DNA of 64,000 nucleotides, taken from NCBI RefSeq assembly GCF_029433855.1, contig NZ_JAROAU010000003.1:2476656-2540655 (forward strand). The letters run 5' to 3'. The notes beneath the pieces were generated by a model, which saw nothing but the letters and a program-made list of their open reading frames with translations, did no database searches and was not told where the DNA came from. Below, piece after piece: positions 32,992-42,799 of this stretch. Position 1 is the first letter of the stretch. The number at the start of each line of letters is the position of its first letter. A program made the position numbers and the translations under genes. The stretch is from Candidatus Kosakonia sp. 282A-S69 (GTDB taxonomy: Bacteria; Pseudomonadota; Gammaproteobacteria; Enterobacterales; Enterobacteriaceae).

Positions 32992-33008
32992 GTTAAGTCA
33001 ACATTAAG
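32992..33008 (-). promoter_or_regulatory. PmrA (BasR) box of pmrR
   Basis: On the minus strand CTTAAT, five bases, then CTTAAC: two direct PmrA half-sites with the standard spacing, 45 bp before the pmrR start. The distal half-site overlaps the last codons and stop of uvrB (stop at 33004-33006). Confidence 0.8.
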
Positions 33009-35025
33009 AGGCGACAATAAACAGCTCGCGCAGTTGATGGAGCTGATCGCGCACCTTCGCCGCCTCTTCAAACTCCAGATTCTGCGCATGCTGCATCATC
33101 TGCCCTTCCAGCTCATGAATTTTCTGTTGCAGCGCTTTCGGCGTCAGGCCCAGCTCAGGTGCGTCGGCCTGCACCGGCGAGCGGGACTTGCCGCGCCCTT
33201 TGGCTTTGGTTTTCGCCAGCCCTTCGCCAAGCGCCAGAATATCCACCACTTTCTTGTTGAGCCCCTGCGGCGTAATGCCGTGCTCTTCGTTGTATTTCTG
33301 CTGTTTCTCGCGGCGGCGCTCCGTTTCGCCAATCGCTTTCGCCATCGACGGCGTGATCTTATCGCCGTAGAGGATCGCTTTGCCGTTGACGTTACGCGCC
33401 GCACGGCCAATGGTCTGGATGAGCGATCGTTCGGAGCGCAGGAAGCCCTCTTTATCCGCATCGAGAATGGCGACCAGCGACACTTCCGGCATATCCAGCC
33501 CCTCACGCAGCAAGTTGATGCCGACCAGCACATCGAACTCACCAAGGCGCAGGTCGCGGATAATCTCCATACGCTCGACGGTGTCGATATCGGAGTGCAG
33601 ATAGCGCACCTTCGCGCCGTGCTCGACCAGATATTCGGTCAGATCTTCCGCCATGCGTTTGGTCAGCGTAGTCACCAGCACGCGCTCGTTGATCTCGACG
33701 CGCTTGCGGATCTCGGAGAGCAGATCGTCAACCTGGGTGGCTACCGGGCGCACCTCGATAACCGGATCCAGCAGGCCAGTCGGGCGCACCACCTGATCGA
33801 TCACCTCTTCGCCCGATTTCTCCAGCTCGTAGTTGCCCGGCGTCGCAGAGACATAGATGGTCTGCGGTGCCAGCGCTTCAAACTCTTCAAACTTCATCGG
33901 GCGGTTATCGAGCGCTGACGGCAAGCGAAAACCATACTCCACCAGCGTCTCTTTACGCGCCCGGTCGCCGCGGTACATGCCGCCGATTTGCGGGATAGTC
34001 ACGTGGGATTCATCGATCACCAGCAGCCCGTCGGCGGGCAGATAGTCAAACAGCGTCGGCGGCGCTTCGCCGGGCCCGCGCCCGGAGAGATAGCGTGAGT
34101 AGTTCTCGATGCCGGAGCAGTAGCCCAGCTCGTTCATCATCTCGAGGTCAAACTGTGTGCGCTGGGTAATACGCTGCTCTTCCAGCAGCTTATTGTTCTC
34201 CAGCAGAAACTTCCGCCGCTCTGCCAGCTCAACTTTGATCTCTTCCATTGCCTGCACGATGCGCTCGCGGGGGGTGACGTAGTGCGTTTTCGGGTAGATG
34301 GTAAAACGCTGAATAACGGATTCGATATGGCCGGTCAGCGGATCGAAGAGCGACAGACGCTCAACCTCTTCGTCGAACAGCTCAACGCGCAGCGCCAGAT
34401 CGTCCGACTCTGCCGGGAAGATATCAATCACTTCGCCGCGCACGCGGAAGGTGCCGCGCTGGAACGCCTGGTCGTTACGGGTGTACTGCAACTCCGCCAG
34501 CCGGCGCAGGATCGCGCGCTGATCGATGATCATGCCATTGGTGAGGTGCAGCATCATCTTCAGGTAGAGATCGGGATCGCCCAGACCGTAGATGGCGGAG
34601 ACCGACGCCACTACCACCACATCACGCCGCTCCAGCAGCGCTTTGGTGGCAGAGAGACGCATCTGCTCGATATGTTCGTTGACCGACGCGTCCTTCTCAA
34701 TGAAGGTGTCCGAGCTTGGGACATAGGCTTCCGGCTGATAGTAGTCGTAGTAGGAGACGAAATACTCCACCGCGTTATCCGGGAAGAACTCTTTCATCTC
34801 GCCATAGAGCTGTGCCGCCAGTGTCTTGTTAGGTGCCAGCACCATTGTCGGGCGCTGCAGATCGGCAATCACATTGGCCACGGTGAACGTCTTCCCTGAA
34901 CCGGTTACCCCGAGCAACGTCTGGTGCGCGAGCCCGTCTTCCAGCCCTTCCTTGAGGCGACGGATTGCTTCAGGCTGATCGCCGGAGGGGCGAAAAGCGG
35001 AATTCAGTTTGAACGGTTTACTCAT
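33004..35025 (-). CDS. uvrB: Excinuclease ABC subunit UvrB
   Basis: A 673-aa protein, identical in length to E. coli UvrB; it receives damage from UvrA and recruits UvrC in nucleotide excision repair. Walker A GVTGSGKT (residues 39-46), the beta-hairpin region [12 protein letters not shown] that clamps DNA, helicase motifs (VDESHVT-like [16 protein letters not shown]) and the C-terminal UvrC-binding UVR helices ([16 protein letters not shown]) are present. The start at 35025 matches E. coli. A LexA box and DnaA boxes lie upstream. Confidence 0.98.
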   Translation of the reverse strand: MSKPFKLNSAFRPSGDQPEAIRRLKEGLEDGLAHQTLLGVTGSGKTFTVANVIADLQRPTMVLAPNKTLAAQLYGEMKEFFPDNAVEYFVSYYDYYQPEAYVPSSDTFIEKDASVNEHIEQMRLSATKALLERRDVVVVASVSAIYGLGDPDLYLKMMLHLTNGMIIDQRAILRRLAELQYTRNDQAFQRGTFRVRGEVIDIFPAESDDLALRVELFDEEVERLSLFDPLTGHIESVIQRFTIYPKTHYVTPRERIVQAMEEIKVELAERRKFLLENNKLLEEQRITQRTQFDLEMMNELGYCSGIENYSRYLSGRGPGEAPPTLFDYLPADGLLVIDESHVTIPQIGGMYRGDRARKETLVEYGFRLPSALDNRPMKFEEFEALAPQTIYVSATPGNYELEKSGEEVIDQVVRPTGLLDPVIEVRPVATQVDDLLSEIRKRVEINERVLVTTLTKRMAEDLTEYLVEHGAKVRYLHSDIDTVERMEIIRDLRLGEFDVLVGINLLREGLDMPEVSLVAILDADKEGFLRSERSLIQTIGRAARNVNGKAILYGDKITPSMAKAIGETERRREKQQKYNEEHGITPQGLNKKVVDILALGEGLAKTKAKGRGKSRSPVQADAPELGLTPKALQQKIHELEGQMMQHAQNLEFEEAAKVRDQLHQLRELFIVAS

Positions 35026-35096
35026 GAATGGCACCTGATGAGGAGTGGGGCAGGTAAGACAGTTTACTCACCATGCGCATTTTTGCCAACCGAAGA

Positions 35097-35116
35097 TACT
35101 GGATGAAAAAACAGTG
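35097..35116 (-). promoter_or_regulatory. LexA box of uvrB
   Basis: TACTGGATGAAAAAACAGTG on the plus strand (CTGG-N8-ACAG) corresponds closely to the E. coli uvrB SOS box. It is 71 bp upstream of the uvrB start. Confidence 0.85.
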
Positions 35117-35781
35117 GCGGGTAAACCGATCTCATCTACCGTAGAGTAAAACATCGCATTGTGGCTGCGATTGCGCGATCGATAAGCGATTTAACCGCGT
35201 GTTAAAGGTTATCCCCAGAACTTTTGCCCTTTTAACATTTGTCAAGGTGATGTTTGACGCTTTTGTGGCAGCCGGTGACACTTTTCTTACAGCCATTGAT
35301 TTTATTCAACCATTTGATAAAAAAAGAAAATATTTAAAAGACGGGTTTCGCACCAATTCATGCGCAAGCCGCGCCGCCTCTCGCTTGCCGCACGTTTTCT
35401 AACTCTAATGCACAAGGTTATCCACAGGAATAGTGGATAACTGCCCCCAGCCCGTGTACCCCGCCACTCGCCAAACTCCCCCTGGGGGGTGAAAAGGGGG
35501 AGGGAAAATTTTTTTATCGACTCTTTTCGGCAATTTTCAGATAACGATGCGCAGGATCCGCATGGGATCATTCTCACAATTTCACCACCCGTTGCACCAC
35601 CAGCCGCTGCGGTAAGCACTGGCAAAGTGCAGAATTTTTACCTGGGTTTGCGCACCATCACGTTTTTTTCGCACGCATTCTCAGCCGTCTCCGAAAAAAA
35701 AGCCCTTTTCGCGTTCTGGCAAGCCTTTTGCAGTTGACCGTAGTGAAAGCAGTCATACCTGATGGGAACAAGGAGCGGATC
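35117..35781. other. Long uvrB / ABC-ATPase intergenic region
   Basis: About 665 bp without a credible gene. It holds a perfect DnaA box TTATCCACA (35418-35426), an inverted one-mismatch partner (35432-35440) and a near-match TTATCCCCA (35209-35217). E. coli uvrB also has DnaA boxes in its upstream region. A CTCCCCC/GGGGGAG hairpin followed by a T run (35476-35515) resembles a plus-strand terminator with no gene upstream of it. The AT-rich stretch 35290-35345 may contain promoters. Nothing else was recognised. Confidence 0.6.
35418..35440. promoter_or_regulatory. DnaA box pair upstream of uvrB
   Basis: TTATCCACA (plus strand) and, five bases on, AGTGGATAA, whose complement TTATCCACT has one mismatch. 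The pair faces inward and lies about 390 bp upstream of uvrB. Confidence 0.7.
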
Positions 35782-36504
35782 ATGTTGAGCTTACATGCGG
35801 TGAACCACTATTACGGCGACCAACATACGTTATGGGATATCGATCTGGAGTTAGCCCCCGGCCTCTGCACCTCGCTGGTCGGGCTGCCGGGTATGGGAAA
35901 AACCACGCTGGTGAACTGCATTACCGGCTACCTGCCGGTGGAGAGCGGTAGCATGATCTGGCAGGATGCGGGCGCACCGCCGCGCGATCTGCTCACCCTA
36001 CAGGCCGAGCACCGCAGCGCGGTGGGTATCGGCTATGTGCCGCAGGACAGGCGCATCTTTTCGCAGCTGACGGTGGAGGAGAACCTGCATGTGGCGATGC
36101 GCGCCGCCGGTGACGCAAGCCATAACTTAAGTCGCGAGATCTTCGACCTCTTCCCGGAGCTGTATGGGCTACGCCAGCAACGCGGCGCGGCATTGTCGGA
36201 GGATAACCAGCAACAGCTGTCGATGGCGCGGGCGCTGGTTACGCGCCCGCGATTGTTGATCCTTGATGAACCGACGCGCGGCCTCGGCCAGGCGTTTATC
36301 CATAAACTGGGGAATTTGATCGTGCGGCTCAATCAGGAGTTTGGCATGTCGATCTTACTGGCGGAGCAGCAGCTGTCGCTGATCCGCCGGGTGGCGGATC
36401 GTTTCTGCCTGCTGCACCGCGGGCGGCGCGTGGCCGGGGGCGATATCAGAGAGTTAGATGATCCGCTGCTGGCGCACTGGTTGTCGCCGGAGTCAGTACG
36501 CTGA
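35782..36504 (+). CDS. Orphan LivF/UrtE-like ABC ATPase with degenerate signature
   Basis: A 240-aa ATP-binding protein resembling the LivF/UrtE subunits of branched-chain amino acid or urea importers. Walker A is GLPGMGKTT, the Q-loop region is GYVPQDRRIFSQLTVEENL, Walker B is LLILDEPTRGL and the H-loop position appears as Q or S (LLAEQQLSL). The signature is LSEDNQQQ instead of LSGGQQQ, so ATPase function may be impaired or altered. No permease or binding-protein gene is nearby. AAGGAG precedes ATG 35782. The last 59 bp overlap the convergent bioD. K-12 lacks it at this locus. Function unknown. Confidence 0.85.
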   Translation: MLSLHAVNHYYGDQHTLWDIDLELAPGLCTSLVGLPGMGKTTLVNCITGYLPVESGSMIWQDAGAPPRDLLTLQAEHRSAVGIGYVPQDRRIFSQLTVEENLHVAMRAAGDASHNLSREIFDLFPELYGLRQQRGAALSEDNQQQLSMARALVTRPRLLILDEPTRGLGQAFIHKLGNLIVRLNQEFGMSILLAEQQLSLIRRVADRFCLLHRGRRVAGGDIRELDDPLLAHWLSPESVR

Positions 36505-37168
36505 GATCGAGATAGTGGCCGGTTGCGGCGGTTTCCGGCGCATCCGCCAGCCACGGGATCTCACCGATCAGCGGCGCAGGCAGCAGGCGGCGCAGCGTCG
36601 CCATATACTCCTGATGGCGTTTACCCGGCTTGACCACGTCATTAGCGATCCAGCCTGCCAGCCTCAGCCCTGCCTGCTGCACCGCCTGCGCGGTCAACAT
36701 CGCGTGATTGATGCAGCCAAGCTTGACGCCCACCACCAGAATCACCGGCAGGCGCTCTGAGGTGGCCCAGTCGGCAAAGGTCAGCGTCGGCGAGAGCGGC
36801 GTAAACCAGCCCCCTGCCCCTTCCACCAGCAGCCAGTCGGCCTGCTGCTCCAGTTGGCGTAAACCGGCCGACATCACATCCGCTTCTATCGGTTCATGCA
36901 GATCGGCGCTGACAATGTGCGGCGAGGTCGGCTCGGCAAAGGTGTAGGGGTTAACCGCTTTATAGGTGAGCAGCAAACTGCTGTGGCGCTGCAACGCCAG
37001 CGCATCGCTGTTACGTAGCCCGTCAGGCGTCATCTCGCTGCCGGAGGCGACCGGTTTATAGCCCGCGCTGCGCAGCCCGCGCAGGTTCGCCGCCTGCAAC
37101 AATGCGCAGCTCGCCACGGTTTTACCCACTTCGGTATCCGTACCGGTCACAAAATAGCGTTCAGTCAC
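36446..37168 (-). CDS. bioD: Dethiobiotin synthetase BioD
   Basis: A 240-aa enzyme closing the ureido ring of dethiobiotin with ATP and CO2. The P-loop region GTDTEVGKT near the N-terminus, YKPVASG and [11 protein letters not shown] are intact. It is about 15 residues longer than E. coli BioD; the extra C-terminal residues ([16 protein letters not shown]) are encoded in the 59-bp overlap with the convergent ABC ATPase gene. Last gene of bioBFCD, overlapping bioC by 8 nt. Confidence 0.96.
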   Translation of the reverse strand: MTERYFVTGTDTEVGKTVASCALLQAANLRGLRSAGYKPVASGSEMTPDGLRNSDALALQRHSSLLLTYKAVNPYTFAEPTSPHIVSADLHEPIEADVMSAGLRQLEQQADWLLVEGAGGWFTPLSPTLTFADWATSERLPVILVVGVKLGCINHAMLTAQAVQQAGLRLAGWIANDVVKPGKRHQEYMATLRRLLPAPLIGEIPWLADAPETAATGHYLDLSVLTPATTSAPAADHLTL

Positions 37169-37910
37169 GGGTCATCACTCCCCAAAAAAGTTGATAGGTC
37201 AGCGGGAACTTGCCCTGCTGTTGCGGCCAGGCCTGCTGTAGCCGCTGCAATTTGCCGCGCGTCAGCCCCTGCTGGCGACCAGCATGCAGGTGGGTCGCGC
37301 CAATCCCTTTAAGCGATCGCAGGGCGCTGGCAGCATCGGCAAACCAGAGGGTCACCGTTTCAGTACCGCAGCGCAGCGGCCAGCCGCCCAGCGCCTGCTC
37401 AATCTCTGCCGCGGGCAAAAAGCGATTGGCGTGGGGAAGGGTGTCCAGCGCGCGCCAGGCCTGATTCAGCTCCGGTAACGAGCCATCTGCCAGCGTGGTG
37501 AAGGCGATGTAGCCGCCCGGTTCAGTAACGCGCCGCAGTTCGCTAACCGCCTGGCGCAGATCGTCGCACCACTGCACCGCGAGGTTGCTCCATGCCAGTG
37601 AAAAAGTGGCATCCGCCAGCGGCAGCGCTTCGATATCCCCGGTGATGTAGCGCGCGGCGCTCTGCTGCTGGCGGGCTTCTGCCAGCATCCCCGGTGAGAG
37701 ATCCAGTGCCGTGACGTCGCAGCCTTGCGCGCGCCAGTAGCGGCTCATCGCCCCCGGCCCGCAGCCAGCATCAATCACCCGCACAGGCGCTATCTCGCCC
37801 AGTTGCGCCAGCAGACAGTCGGCGCTGAGTCGCTGTAACTCATCGTGTCGCGCGTAGCTCTGGGCAGCGCGACCAAAGGCGGCGGCCACCGCCTGTTTAT
37901 TCACCGCCAT
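37161..37910 (-). CDS. bioC: Malonyl-ACP O-methyltransferase BioC
   Basis: A 249-aa SAM-dependent methyltransferase that caps malonyl-ACP so that fatty acid synthesis can build the pimelate chain of biotin. SAM motif I is [15 protein letters not shown]; later motifs [20 protein letters not shown] and [12 protein letters not shown] are family features. It overlaps bioF by 14 nt and bioD by 8 nt. Confidence 0.96.
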   Translation of the reverse strand: MAVNKQAVAAAFGRAAQSYARHDELQRLSADCLLAQLGEIAPVRVIDAGCGPGAMSRYWRAQGCDVTALDLSPGMLAEARQQQSAARYITGDIEALPLADATFSLAWSNLAVQWCDDLRQAVSELRRVTEPGGYIAFTTLADGSLPELNQAWRALDTLPHANRFLPAAEIEQALGGWPLRCGTETVTLWFADAASALRSLKGIGATHLHAGRQQGLTRGKLQRLQQAWPQQQGKFPLTYQLFWGVMTRD

Positions 37911-39051
37911 GCAGCGCCTCCAGCAACCTGTCGATATCTTCTGGCTGATGCGCGGCGGTTAGGGTCAGGCGCAAACGCGCCGTGCCGGGCGGCACCGTGG
38001 GCGGGCGAATGGCGGTTGCAAAGAGTCCCTGCTGGCGCAGGCGCTGGGCGAGATGCAGCGCACGCCTGTTGTCACCAACAATCAACGGCTGAATGGCGCT
38101 GTTAGCATCCGTCACTTGCAGATCCAGCCCGCGCACGCCGTTACGGAAACGGTCAATCAGCGCCGCCAGCTGCGCGCGCCGCGCATCGCCTTCAGCGGAG
38201 CGGATCACATCAAGCGCCGCACTGAGCGCCACCGCCTGCGCAGGCGGCATCGCGGTGCTGTAGATGAGATGGCGGGCGAACTGCACCAGGTAGTCGGCAA
38301 CCGCTTCGCAGCAGAGCACCGCCGCGCCGCTGACGCCGAAACCTTTGCCGAAGGTGACCACCAGAATCTCGGGCTTCACCCCCTGCAGATGGCAGCTGCC
38401 ACGACCCTGCTCGCCGAGCACGCCGATGCCGTGGGCATCATCCACCATCAGCCACGCTTTTGCGTGGTGCGTGGTGTCGGCAATCGCCGCCAGCGGCGCG
38501 CAGTCGCCATCCATGCTGAAGACACCTTCAGTGACCACCAGCTGCTGACCACTGAGCGGTTTGCTCAACAGGTTCGCCAGCTGCCCGACATCGTTATGGG
38601 CAAAACGGCGCAGCTGCGCCGGGCTGAGGGCAGCCGCTTCCAGCAGAGAAGCGTGGCTCAGCTTGTCGGCGACGATACGATCCTCTTTTCCGGTGAGCGC
38701 CGCAATGGTGGCCTGATTGGCGGCAAAACCGGAGATAAAGAGCAGCGCGCGCTCGTAACCGAGCCACTGCGCCAGCTCGCTCTCAAGTCGATGATGCGCA
38801 GCCGTATGACCGACAACATGGCCCGAGCCACCGCTGCCGACGCCATACTGCGTCGCGCCCTGCTGCCAGCCGGCAATCACCTGCGGATGCTGGCTCAAGC
38901 CGAGGTAATCATTGCTGGCGAAGTTGCAGAAGCGCTCGCCATTGAGGGTTAACCAGCGTCCGGCACCCTGCTCAACGGTGATGCGGCAGCGCAGGGCATC
39001 TGCCGCGCGGCGTTCGCTGAGCGCGGCTTCGATTCGCTGCTGCCAGCTCAT
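37897..39051 (-). CDS. bioF: 8-amino-7-oxononanoate synthase BioF
   Basis: A 384-aa PLP enzyme condensing pimeloyl-ACP with alanine. The PLP lysine lies in [14 protein letters not shown], with VDDAHGIG and SNDYLGLS also visible. Same length as E. coli BioF. It overlaps bioB by 4 nt and bioC by 14 nt. Confidence 0.96.
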   Translation of the reverse strand: MSWQQRIEAALSERRAADALRCRITVEQGAGRWLTLNGERFCNFASNDYLGLSQHPQVIAGWQQGATQYGVGSGGSGHVVGHTAAHHRLESELAQWLGYERALLFISGFAANQATIAALTGKEDRIVADKLSHASLLEAAALSPAQLRRFAHNDVGQLANLLSKPLSGQQLVVTEGVFSMDGDCAPLAAIADTTHHAKAWLMVDDAHGIGVLGEQGRGSCHLQGVKPEILVVTFGKGFGVSGAAVLCCEAVADYLVQFARHLIYSTAMPPAQAVALSAALDVIRSAEGDARRAQLAALIDRFRNGVRGLDLQVTDANSAIQPLIVGDNRRALHLAQRLRQQGLFATAIRPPTVPPGTARLRLTLTAAHQPEDIDRLLEALHGGE

Positions 39052-40088
39052 AGGGTCGCCGCGTTGTAGTACTGTTCGGTGTCGGCGTGGAGCAACTGCT
39101 GCTCAATCTCCTGCTGCTGCTCGTTATCGCCATTCAACACCTGGGTCTGCTGCGGATTCAGCCCCAGTTTCTGGAAGAGGAGCAGATCTTTGTCCTCTTC
39201 CGGGTTCGGTGTGGTGAGCAGTTTGCAACCGTAGAAGATGGAGTTCGCGCCCGCCATAAAGCACATCGCCTGGGTCTGCTCGTTCATCTGCTCGCGCCCT
39301 GCCGAGAGGCGAACATAGGAGGTGGGCATCATGATGCGCGCCACGGCGATAGTGCGAATAAAGTCAAAGGCATCGACATCGTCGTTATCCGCCAGCGGCG
39401 TGCCTTTCACCTTCACCAGCATGTTGATCGGCACGCTCTCTGGCGGTGTCGGCAGGTTGGCGAGCTGCATCAGCAGCCCGGCGCGATCGGTGACGGTTTC
39501 ACCCAGCCCGACGATGCCGCCGGAGCAGACTTTGATCCCGGCCTCGCGCACTTTATCCAGCGTATCGAGACGCTCCTGATAGGTACGGGTGGTGATGATG
39601 TTGCCGTAGAACTCCGGCGAGGTGTCGAGGTTGTGGTTGTAGTAATCAAGCCCGGCGTGGGCCAGACGCTGCGCCTGGCTCTCATTAAGGGTGCCGAGGG
39701 TCATGCAGGCTTCCAGCCCCATCGCTTTCACCCCTTCCACCATCTGCTCGAGGTAGGGCATATCGCGGTCGTTCGGGTTTTTCCACGCCGCACCCATGCA
39801 GAAGCGCGTTGAACCGGCCAGCTTAGCTTTGCGCGCCGACTCCAGCACCTGCTCCACCTCCATCAGCCGCTCTGACTCAAGGCCCGTTTTGTAGCGCGCG
39901 CTTTGCGGGCAATATTTGCAATCTTCCGGGCAGGCACCGGTTTTGATCGACAGTAGCGTGCTGACCTGCACCTGGCGCGGGTCAAAATGCTGGCGGTGGA
40001 TTTGCTGCGCTTCAAACAGCAGATCCAGCAGGGGTTTTTCAAATAAAGCAGTGACTTGCGACAGTGTCCAATGTGTGTGGTGAGCCAT
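39048..40088 (-). CDS. bioB: Biotin synthase BioB
   Basis: A 346-aa radical SAM enzyme inserting sulfur into dethiobiotin. The 4Fe-4S cysteines are C53, C57 and C60 (CPEDCKYC), the same positions as in E. coli. [14 protein letters not shown] and [18 protein letters not shown], which line the substrate and 2Fe-2S sites, are conserved. First gene of bioBFCD, divergent from bioA across the BirA operator. Confidence 0.98.
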   Translation of the reverse strand: MAHHTHWTLSQVTALFEKPLLDLLFEAQQIHRQHFDPRQVQVSTLLSIKTGACPEDCKYCPQSARYKTGLESERLMEVEQVLESARKAKLAGSTRFCMGAAWKNPNDRDMPYLEQMVEGVKAMGLEACMTLGTLNESQAQRLAHAGLDYYNHNLDTSPEFYGNIITTRTYQERLDTLDKVREAGIKVCSGGIVGLGETVTDRAGLLMQLANLPTPPESVPINMLVKVKGTPLADNDDVDAFDFIRTIAVARIMMPTSYVRLSAGREQMNEQTQAMCFMAGANSIFYGCKLLTTPNPEEDKDLLLFQKLGLNPQQTQVLNGDNEQQQEIEQQLLHADTEQYYNAATL

Positions 40089-40129
40089 CTGGCCTCTCCA
40101 AAAGTGTGATTAAATCGTTATTCGGTGTA

Positions 40130-40169
40130 GACTCGTAAACCTAAAACTTTTTAATTTGGTTTACAAGTC
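40130..40169. promoter_or_regulatory. BirA (biotin) operator between bioB and bioA
   Basis: GACTCGTAAACC (40130-40141) and GGTTTACAAGTC (40158-40169) are 12-base inverted half-sites with one mismatch and a 16-base AT-rich spacer, matching the E. coli bio operator. Holo-BirA binding represses both divergent transcripts. The right half ends only four bases before the bioA start codon. Confidence 0.92.
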
Positions 40170-40173
40170 GATT

Positions 40174-41469
40174 ATGACCCAGGACGATTTAGCTTTTGAT
40201 CGGAGCCATATCTGGCATCCCTACACCTCCATGACTGCCCCCCTCCCCGTCTACCCGGTCGCGTCCGCGCAGGGTTGCGAGCTGCATCTCGCCAGCGGCG
40301 AAAGCCTGGTTGACGGAATGTCCTCCTGGTGGGCGGCGATCCACGGCTATGGGCATCCGGCGCTGAACGCCGCGATGAAAACGCAGATCGATGCCGTCTC
40401 TCACGTGATGTTTGGCGGTATTACCCACGCCCCGGCCGTGGCGCTCTGTCGCAAGCTGGTGGCGATGACGCCTGAGGCGCTGGAGTGCGTCTTTCTCGCC
40501 GACTCCGGTTCGGTGGCGGTGGAAGTGGCGATGAAGATGGCGCTGCAATACTGGCAGGCAAAGGGCGAATCCCGGCAGCGCTTTCTTACCTTCCGCAACG
40601 GCTACCACGGCGACACGTTCGGTGCGATGTCGGTGTGCGATCCCGACAACTCAATGCACAGTTTGTGGAAAGGCTACCTGCCAGAAAACCTCTTTGCACC
40701 CGCGCCGCAGAGCCGTTTTGGCGGCGAGTTTGACGAACACGATATGGTGGCATTTGCGCGCATTCTGGCCGCCCATCGCCATGAGATCGCCGCCATTATC
40801 CTTGAGCCGATTGTGCAGGGCGCGGGCGGCATGCGCATCTACCATCCCGAGTGGCTGAAGCGAATCCGTAAGATGTGCGATCGTGAAGGGATCCTGCTGA
40901 TCGCCGATGAGATCGCCACCGGTTTTGGCCGCACCGGCAAGCTTTTCGCCTGCGAGCATGCGGGGATCACGCCAGATATTCTCTGCCTGGGTAAAGCGCT
41001 GACCGGCGGCACCATGACCCTCTCCGCCACGCTGACCACCCGCGAGATAGCCGAGACCATCAGCAACGGCGAGGCGGGCTGCTTTATGCACGGGCCAACC
41101 TTTATGGGCAACCCGTTGGCCTGCGCGGCGGCAACCGCCAGCCTGGTGATTTTGCAGCGCGGCGAGTGGCAGGCGCAGGTTGCCGCCATCGAAGCGCAGC
41201 TGAAGGCGGAGCTGGCCCCTGCCGCAGAGGCTGCAAGCGTCGCGGATGTGCGGATTCTCGGGGCGATTGGCGTGGTGGAGACCCGCTCACCGGTCAATAT
41301 GGCGGCGCTACAGCGCTTCTTTGTCGGGCAGGGGGTGTGGATCCGCCCGTTTGGTCGCCTTATCTACCTGATGCCACCCTATATCATCACCCCTGCGCAG
41401 CTGTCGCGCCTGACGAAAGCGGTGAATGCCGCCGTGCTGCGCGCGGATCTCTTCGCCGACGAGGCGTAA
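40174..41469 (+). CDS. bioA: Adenosylmethionine-8-amino-7-oxononanoate transaminase BioA
   Basis: A 431-aa class III PLP aminotransferase that uses SAM as amino donor to make 7,8-diaminopelargonate. The PLP lysine is in [11 protein letters not shown] (about residue 274); [21 protein letters not shown] and [15 protein letters not shown] are conserved. The start at 40174 is set by homology and lies just beyond the operator. It is followed 47 bp later by a DJ-1-like gene and then ybhB. Confidence 0.97.
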   Translation: MTQDDLAFDRSHIWHPYTSMTAPLPVYPVASAQGCELHLASGESLVDGMSSWWAAIHGYGHPALNAAMKTQIDAVSHVMFGGITHAPAVALCRKLVAMTPEALECVFLADSGSVAVEVAMKMALQYWQAKGESRQRFLTFRNGYHGDTFGAMSVCDPDNSMHSLWKGYLPENLFAPAPQSRFGGEFDEHDMVAFARILAAHRHEIAAIILEPIVQGAGGMRIYHPEWLKRIRKMCDREGILLIADEIATGFGRTGKLFACEHAGITPDILCLGKALTGGTMTLSATLTTREIAETISNGEAGCFMHGPTFMGNPLACAAATASLVILQRGEWQAQVAAIEAQLKAELAPAAEAASVADVRILGAIGVVETRSPVNMAALQRFFVGQGVWIRPFGRLIYLMPPYIITPAQLSRLTKAVNAAVLRADLFADEA

Positions 41470-41516
41470 AAGATGCACTACACTTTTGGGTTACTGACCT
41501 GAAACATGGAGGATAT

Positions 41517-42197
41517 ATGGCAATTCTGATGGTTCTGACGTCGCATGACACCCTCGGCGATACCGGTAAGAAAACGGGTTTCTGGCTCGAAGAGTTTGCC
41601 GCCCCCTGGTACATCTTTCAGGATGCAGGCGTAGAGGTGGTGCTCGCCTCTCCGGCGGGCGGACAGCCGCCGCTCGACCCGACCAGCGATGCGCCAGATG
41701 CGCAGACGCAGGATACCGAGCGTTTTCGTAAAGATGAAAAAGCGCAGCAGGCGCTGGCGAACACCCTCCCCCTGAGCAGCATCGACATCAGCGATTATGA
41801 CGCGGTCTTTTTCCCGGGCGGCCACGGCCCGCTGTGGGATCTGGCTGAACATCCGATCTCCATCGATCTGATTGAAAAATATTGGGTCGGGGGAAAACCG
41901 GTCGCTGCGGTCTGCCACGCGCCGGGCGTACTGCGCCATGCGAAGAAACCGGACGGCACGCCGCTGGTGCAGGGTAAGCGCGTCACCGGTTTTACCAACA
42001 GCGAAGAAGAGGCGGTTGGCTTAACGAAAGTGGTGCCGTTCCTGGTGGAAGAGGCGCTGAAACAGGCGGGCGGGCAGTTCGAGCGTACCGATGACTGGGG
42101 CGTACATGTGGTCACCGATGGCCATCTGGTCACCGGCCAAAACCCGGCGTCCTCCGCAGCCACAGCGCAAGAGTTGCTGAAGTTACTGCATCGCTAA
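41517..42197 (+). CDS. DJ-1/PfpI (Hsp31-like) glutamine amidotransferase-fold protein
   Basis: A 226-aa protein of the DJ-1/PfpI superfamily, closest in outline to yeast Hsp31-type or HchA-like members that act as glyoxalase III, deglycase or chaperone. The nucleophile elbow is PVAAVCHAPG with Cys133; FFPGGHGPLWDL and the N-terminal LASPAGGQPPLDPTS segment are typical of the subgroup. It is shorter than E. coli HchA. GGAGG precedes the ATG. It sits between bioA and ybhB, where K-12 has no gene. The specific reaction is unknown. Confidence 0.88.
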   Translation: MAILMVLTSHDTLGDTGKKTGFWLEEFAAPWYIFQDAGVEVVLASPAGGQPPLDPTSDAPDAQTQDTERFRKDEKAQQALANTLPLSSIDISDYDAVFFPGGHGPLWDLAEHPISIDLIEKYWVGGKPVAAVCHAPGVLRHAKKPDGTPLVQGKRVTGFTNSEEEAVGLTKVVPFLVEEALKQAGGQFERTDDWGVHVVTDGHLVTGQNPASSAATAQELLKLLHR

Positions 42198-42210
42198 GTA
42201 AGGAGGTCGT

Positions 42211-42687
42211 ATGAAGCTACTCAGCCATAATTTTCGTGACGGCGAGAAGTTGCCGCTGCGTCACGTTTTTAACGGTATGGGCTATACGGGCGATAATATT
42301 TCGCCCCATCTGACGTGGGACGAGGTGCCTGCGGGCACCAAAAGCTTTGTCGTCACCTGCTTTGATCCTGACGCTCCCACCGGCTCCGGCTGGTGGCACT
42401 GGATTGTAGCCAACCTGCCGGCGGATACCCGCGTGCTGCCGCAGGGTGCCGGCTCCGGCAGCGCCGCGTTACCGGAAGGGTGCGTGCAGACGCGCACCGA
42501 TTTCGGCAGCGCAGGTTATGGCGGCGCGGCACCGCCAAAGGGCGAAACCCACCGCTATATCTTTACCGTACACGCGCTGGACGTGGAGAAACTCGATATC
42601 GACGAGAGCGCCAGCGGAGCGATGGTCGGCTTTAATGTCCATTTTCACACCCTCGGCAGCGCCACTCTCACCGCTCTTTTCAGCTAA
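42211..42687 (+). CDS. ybhB: PEBP/YbhB family protein
   Basis: A 158-aa phosphatidylethanolamine-binding-protein-fold protein, identical in length to E. coli YbhB; its ligand and role are unproven. The motifs CFDPDAPTGSGWWHWIVANLP and GETHRYIFTVHAL form the conserved anion pocket. AAGGAGG precedes ATG 42211, 13 bp after the DJ-1-like gene, suggesting cotranscription. In E. coli ybhB is expressed with bioA under BirA. Confidence 0.95.
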   Translation: MKLLSHNFRDGEKLPLRHVFNGMGYTGDNISPHLTWDEVPAGTKSFVVTCFDPDAPTGSGWWHWIVANLPADTRVLPQGAGSGSAALPEGCVQTRTDFGSAGYGGAAPPKGETHRYIFTVHALDVEKLDIDESASGAMVGFNVHFHTLGSATLTALFS

Positions 42688-42799
42688 AAGCCGGGGTTTT
42701 ACAGCCGATTTAACAAATCGGCTTCCCGTTTCGCTCAACTTAGTATAAAAAAGCAGGCATTACGCTATCCCCTTTAACTTGCATAGTCTGGAGCACCCC

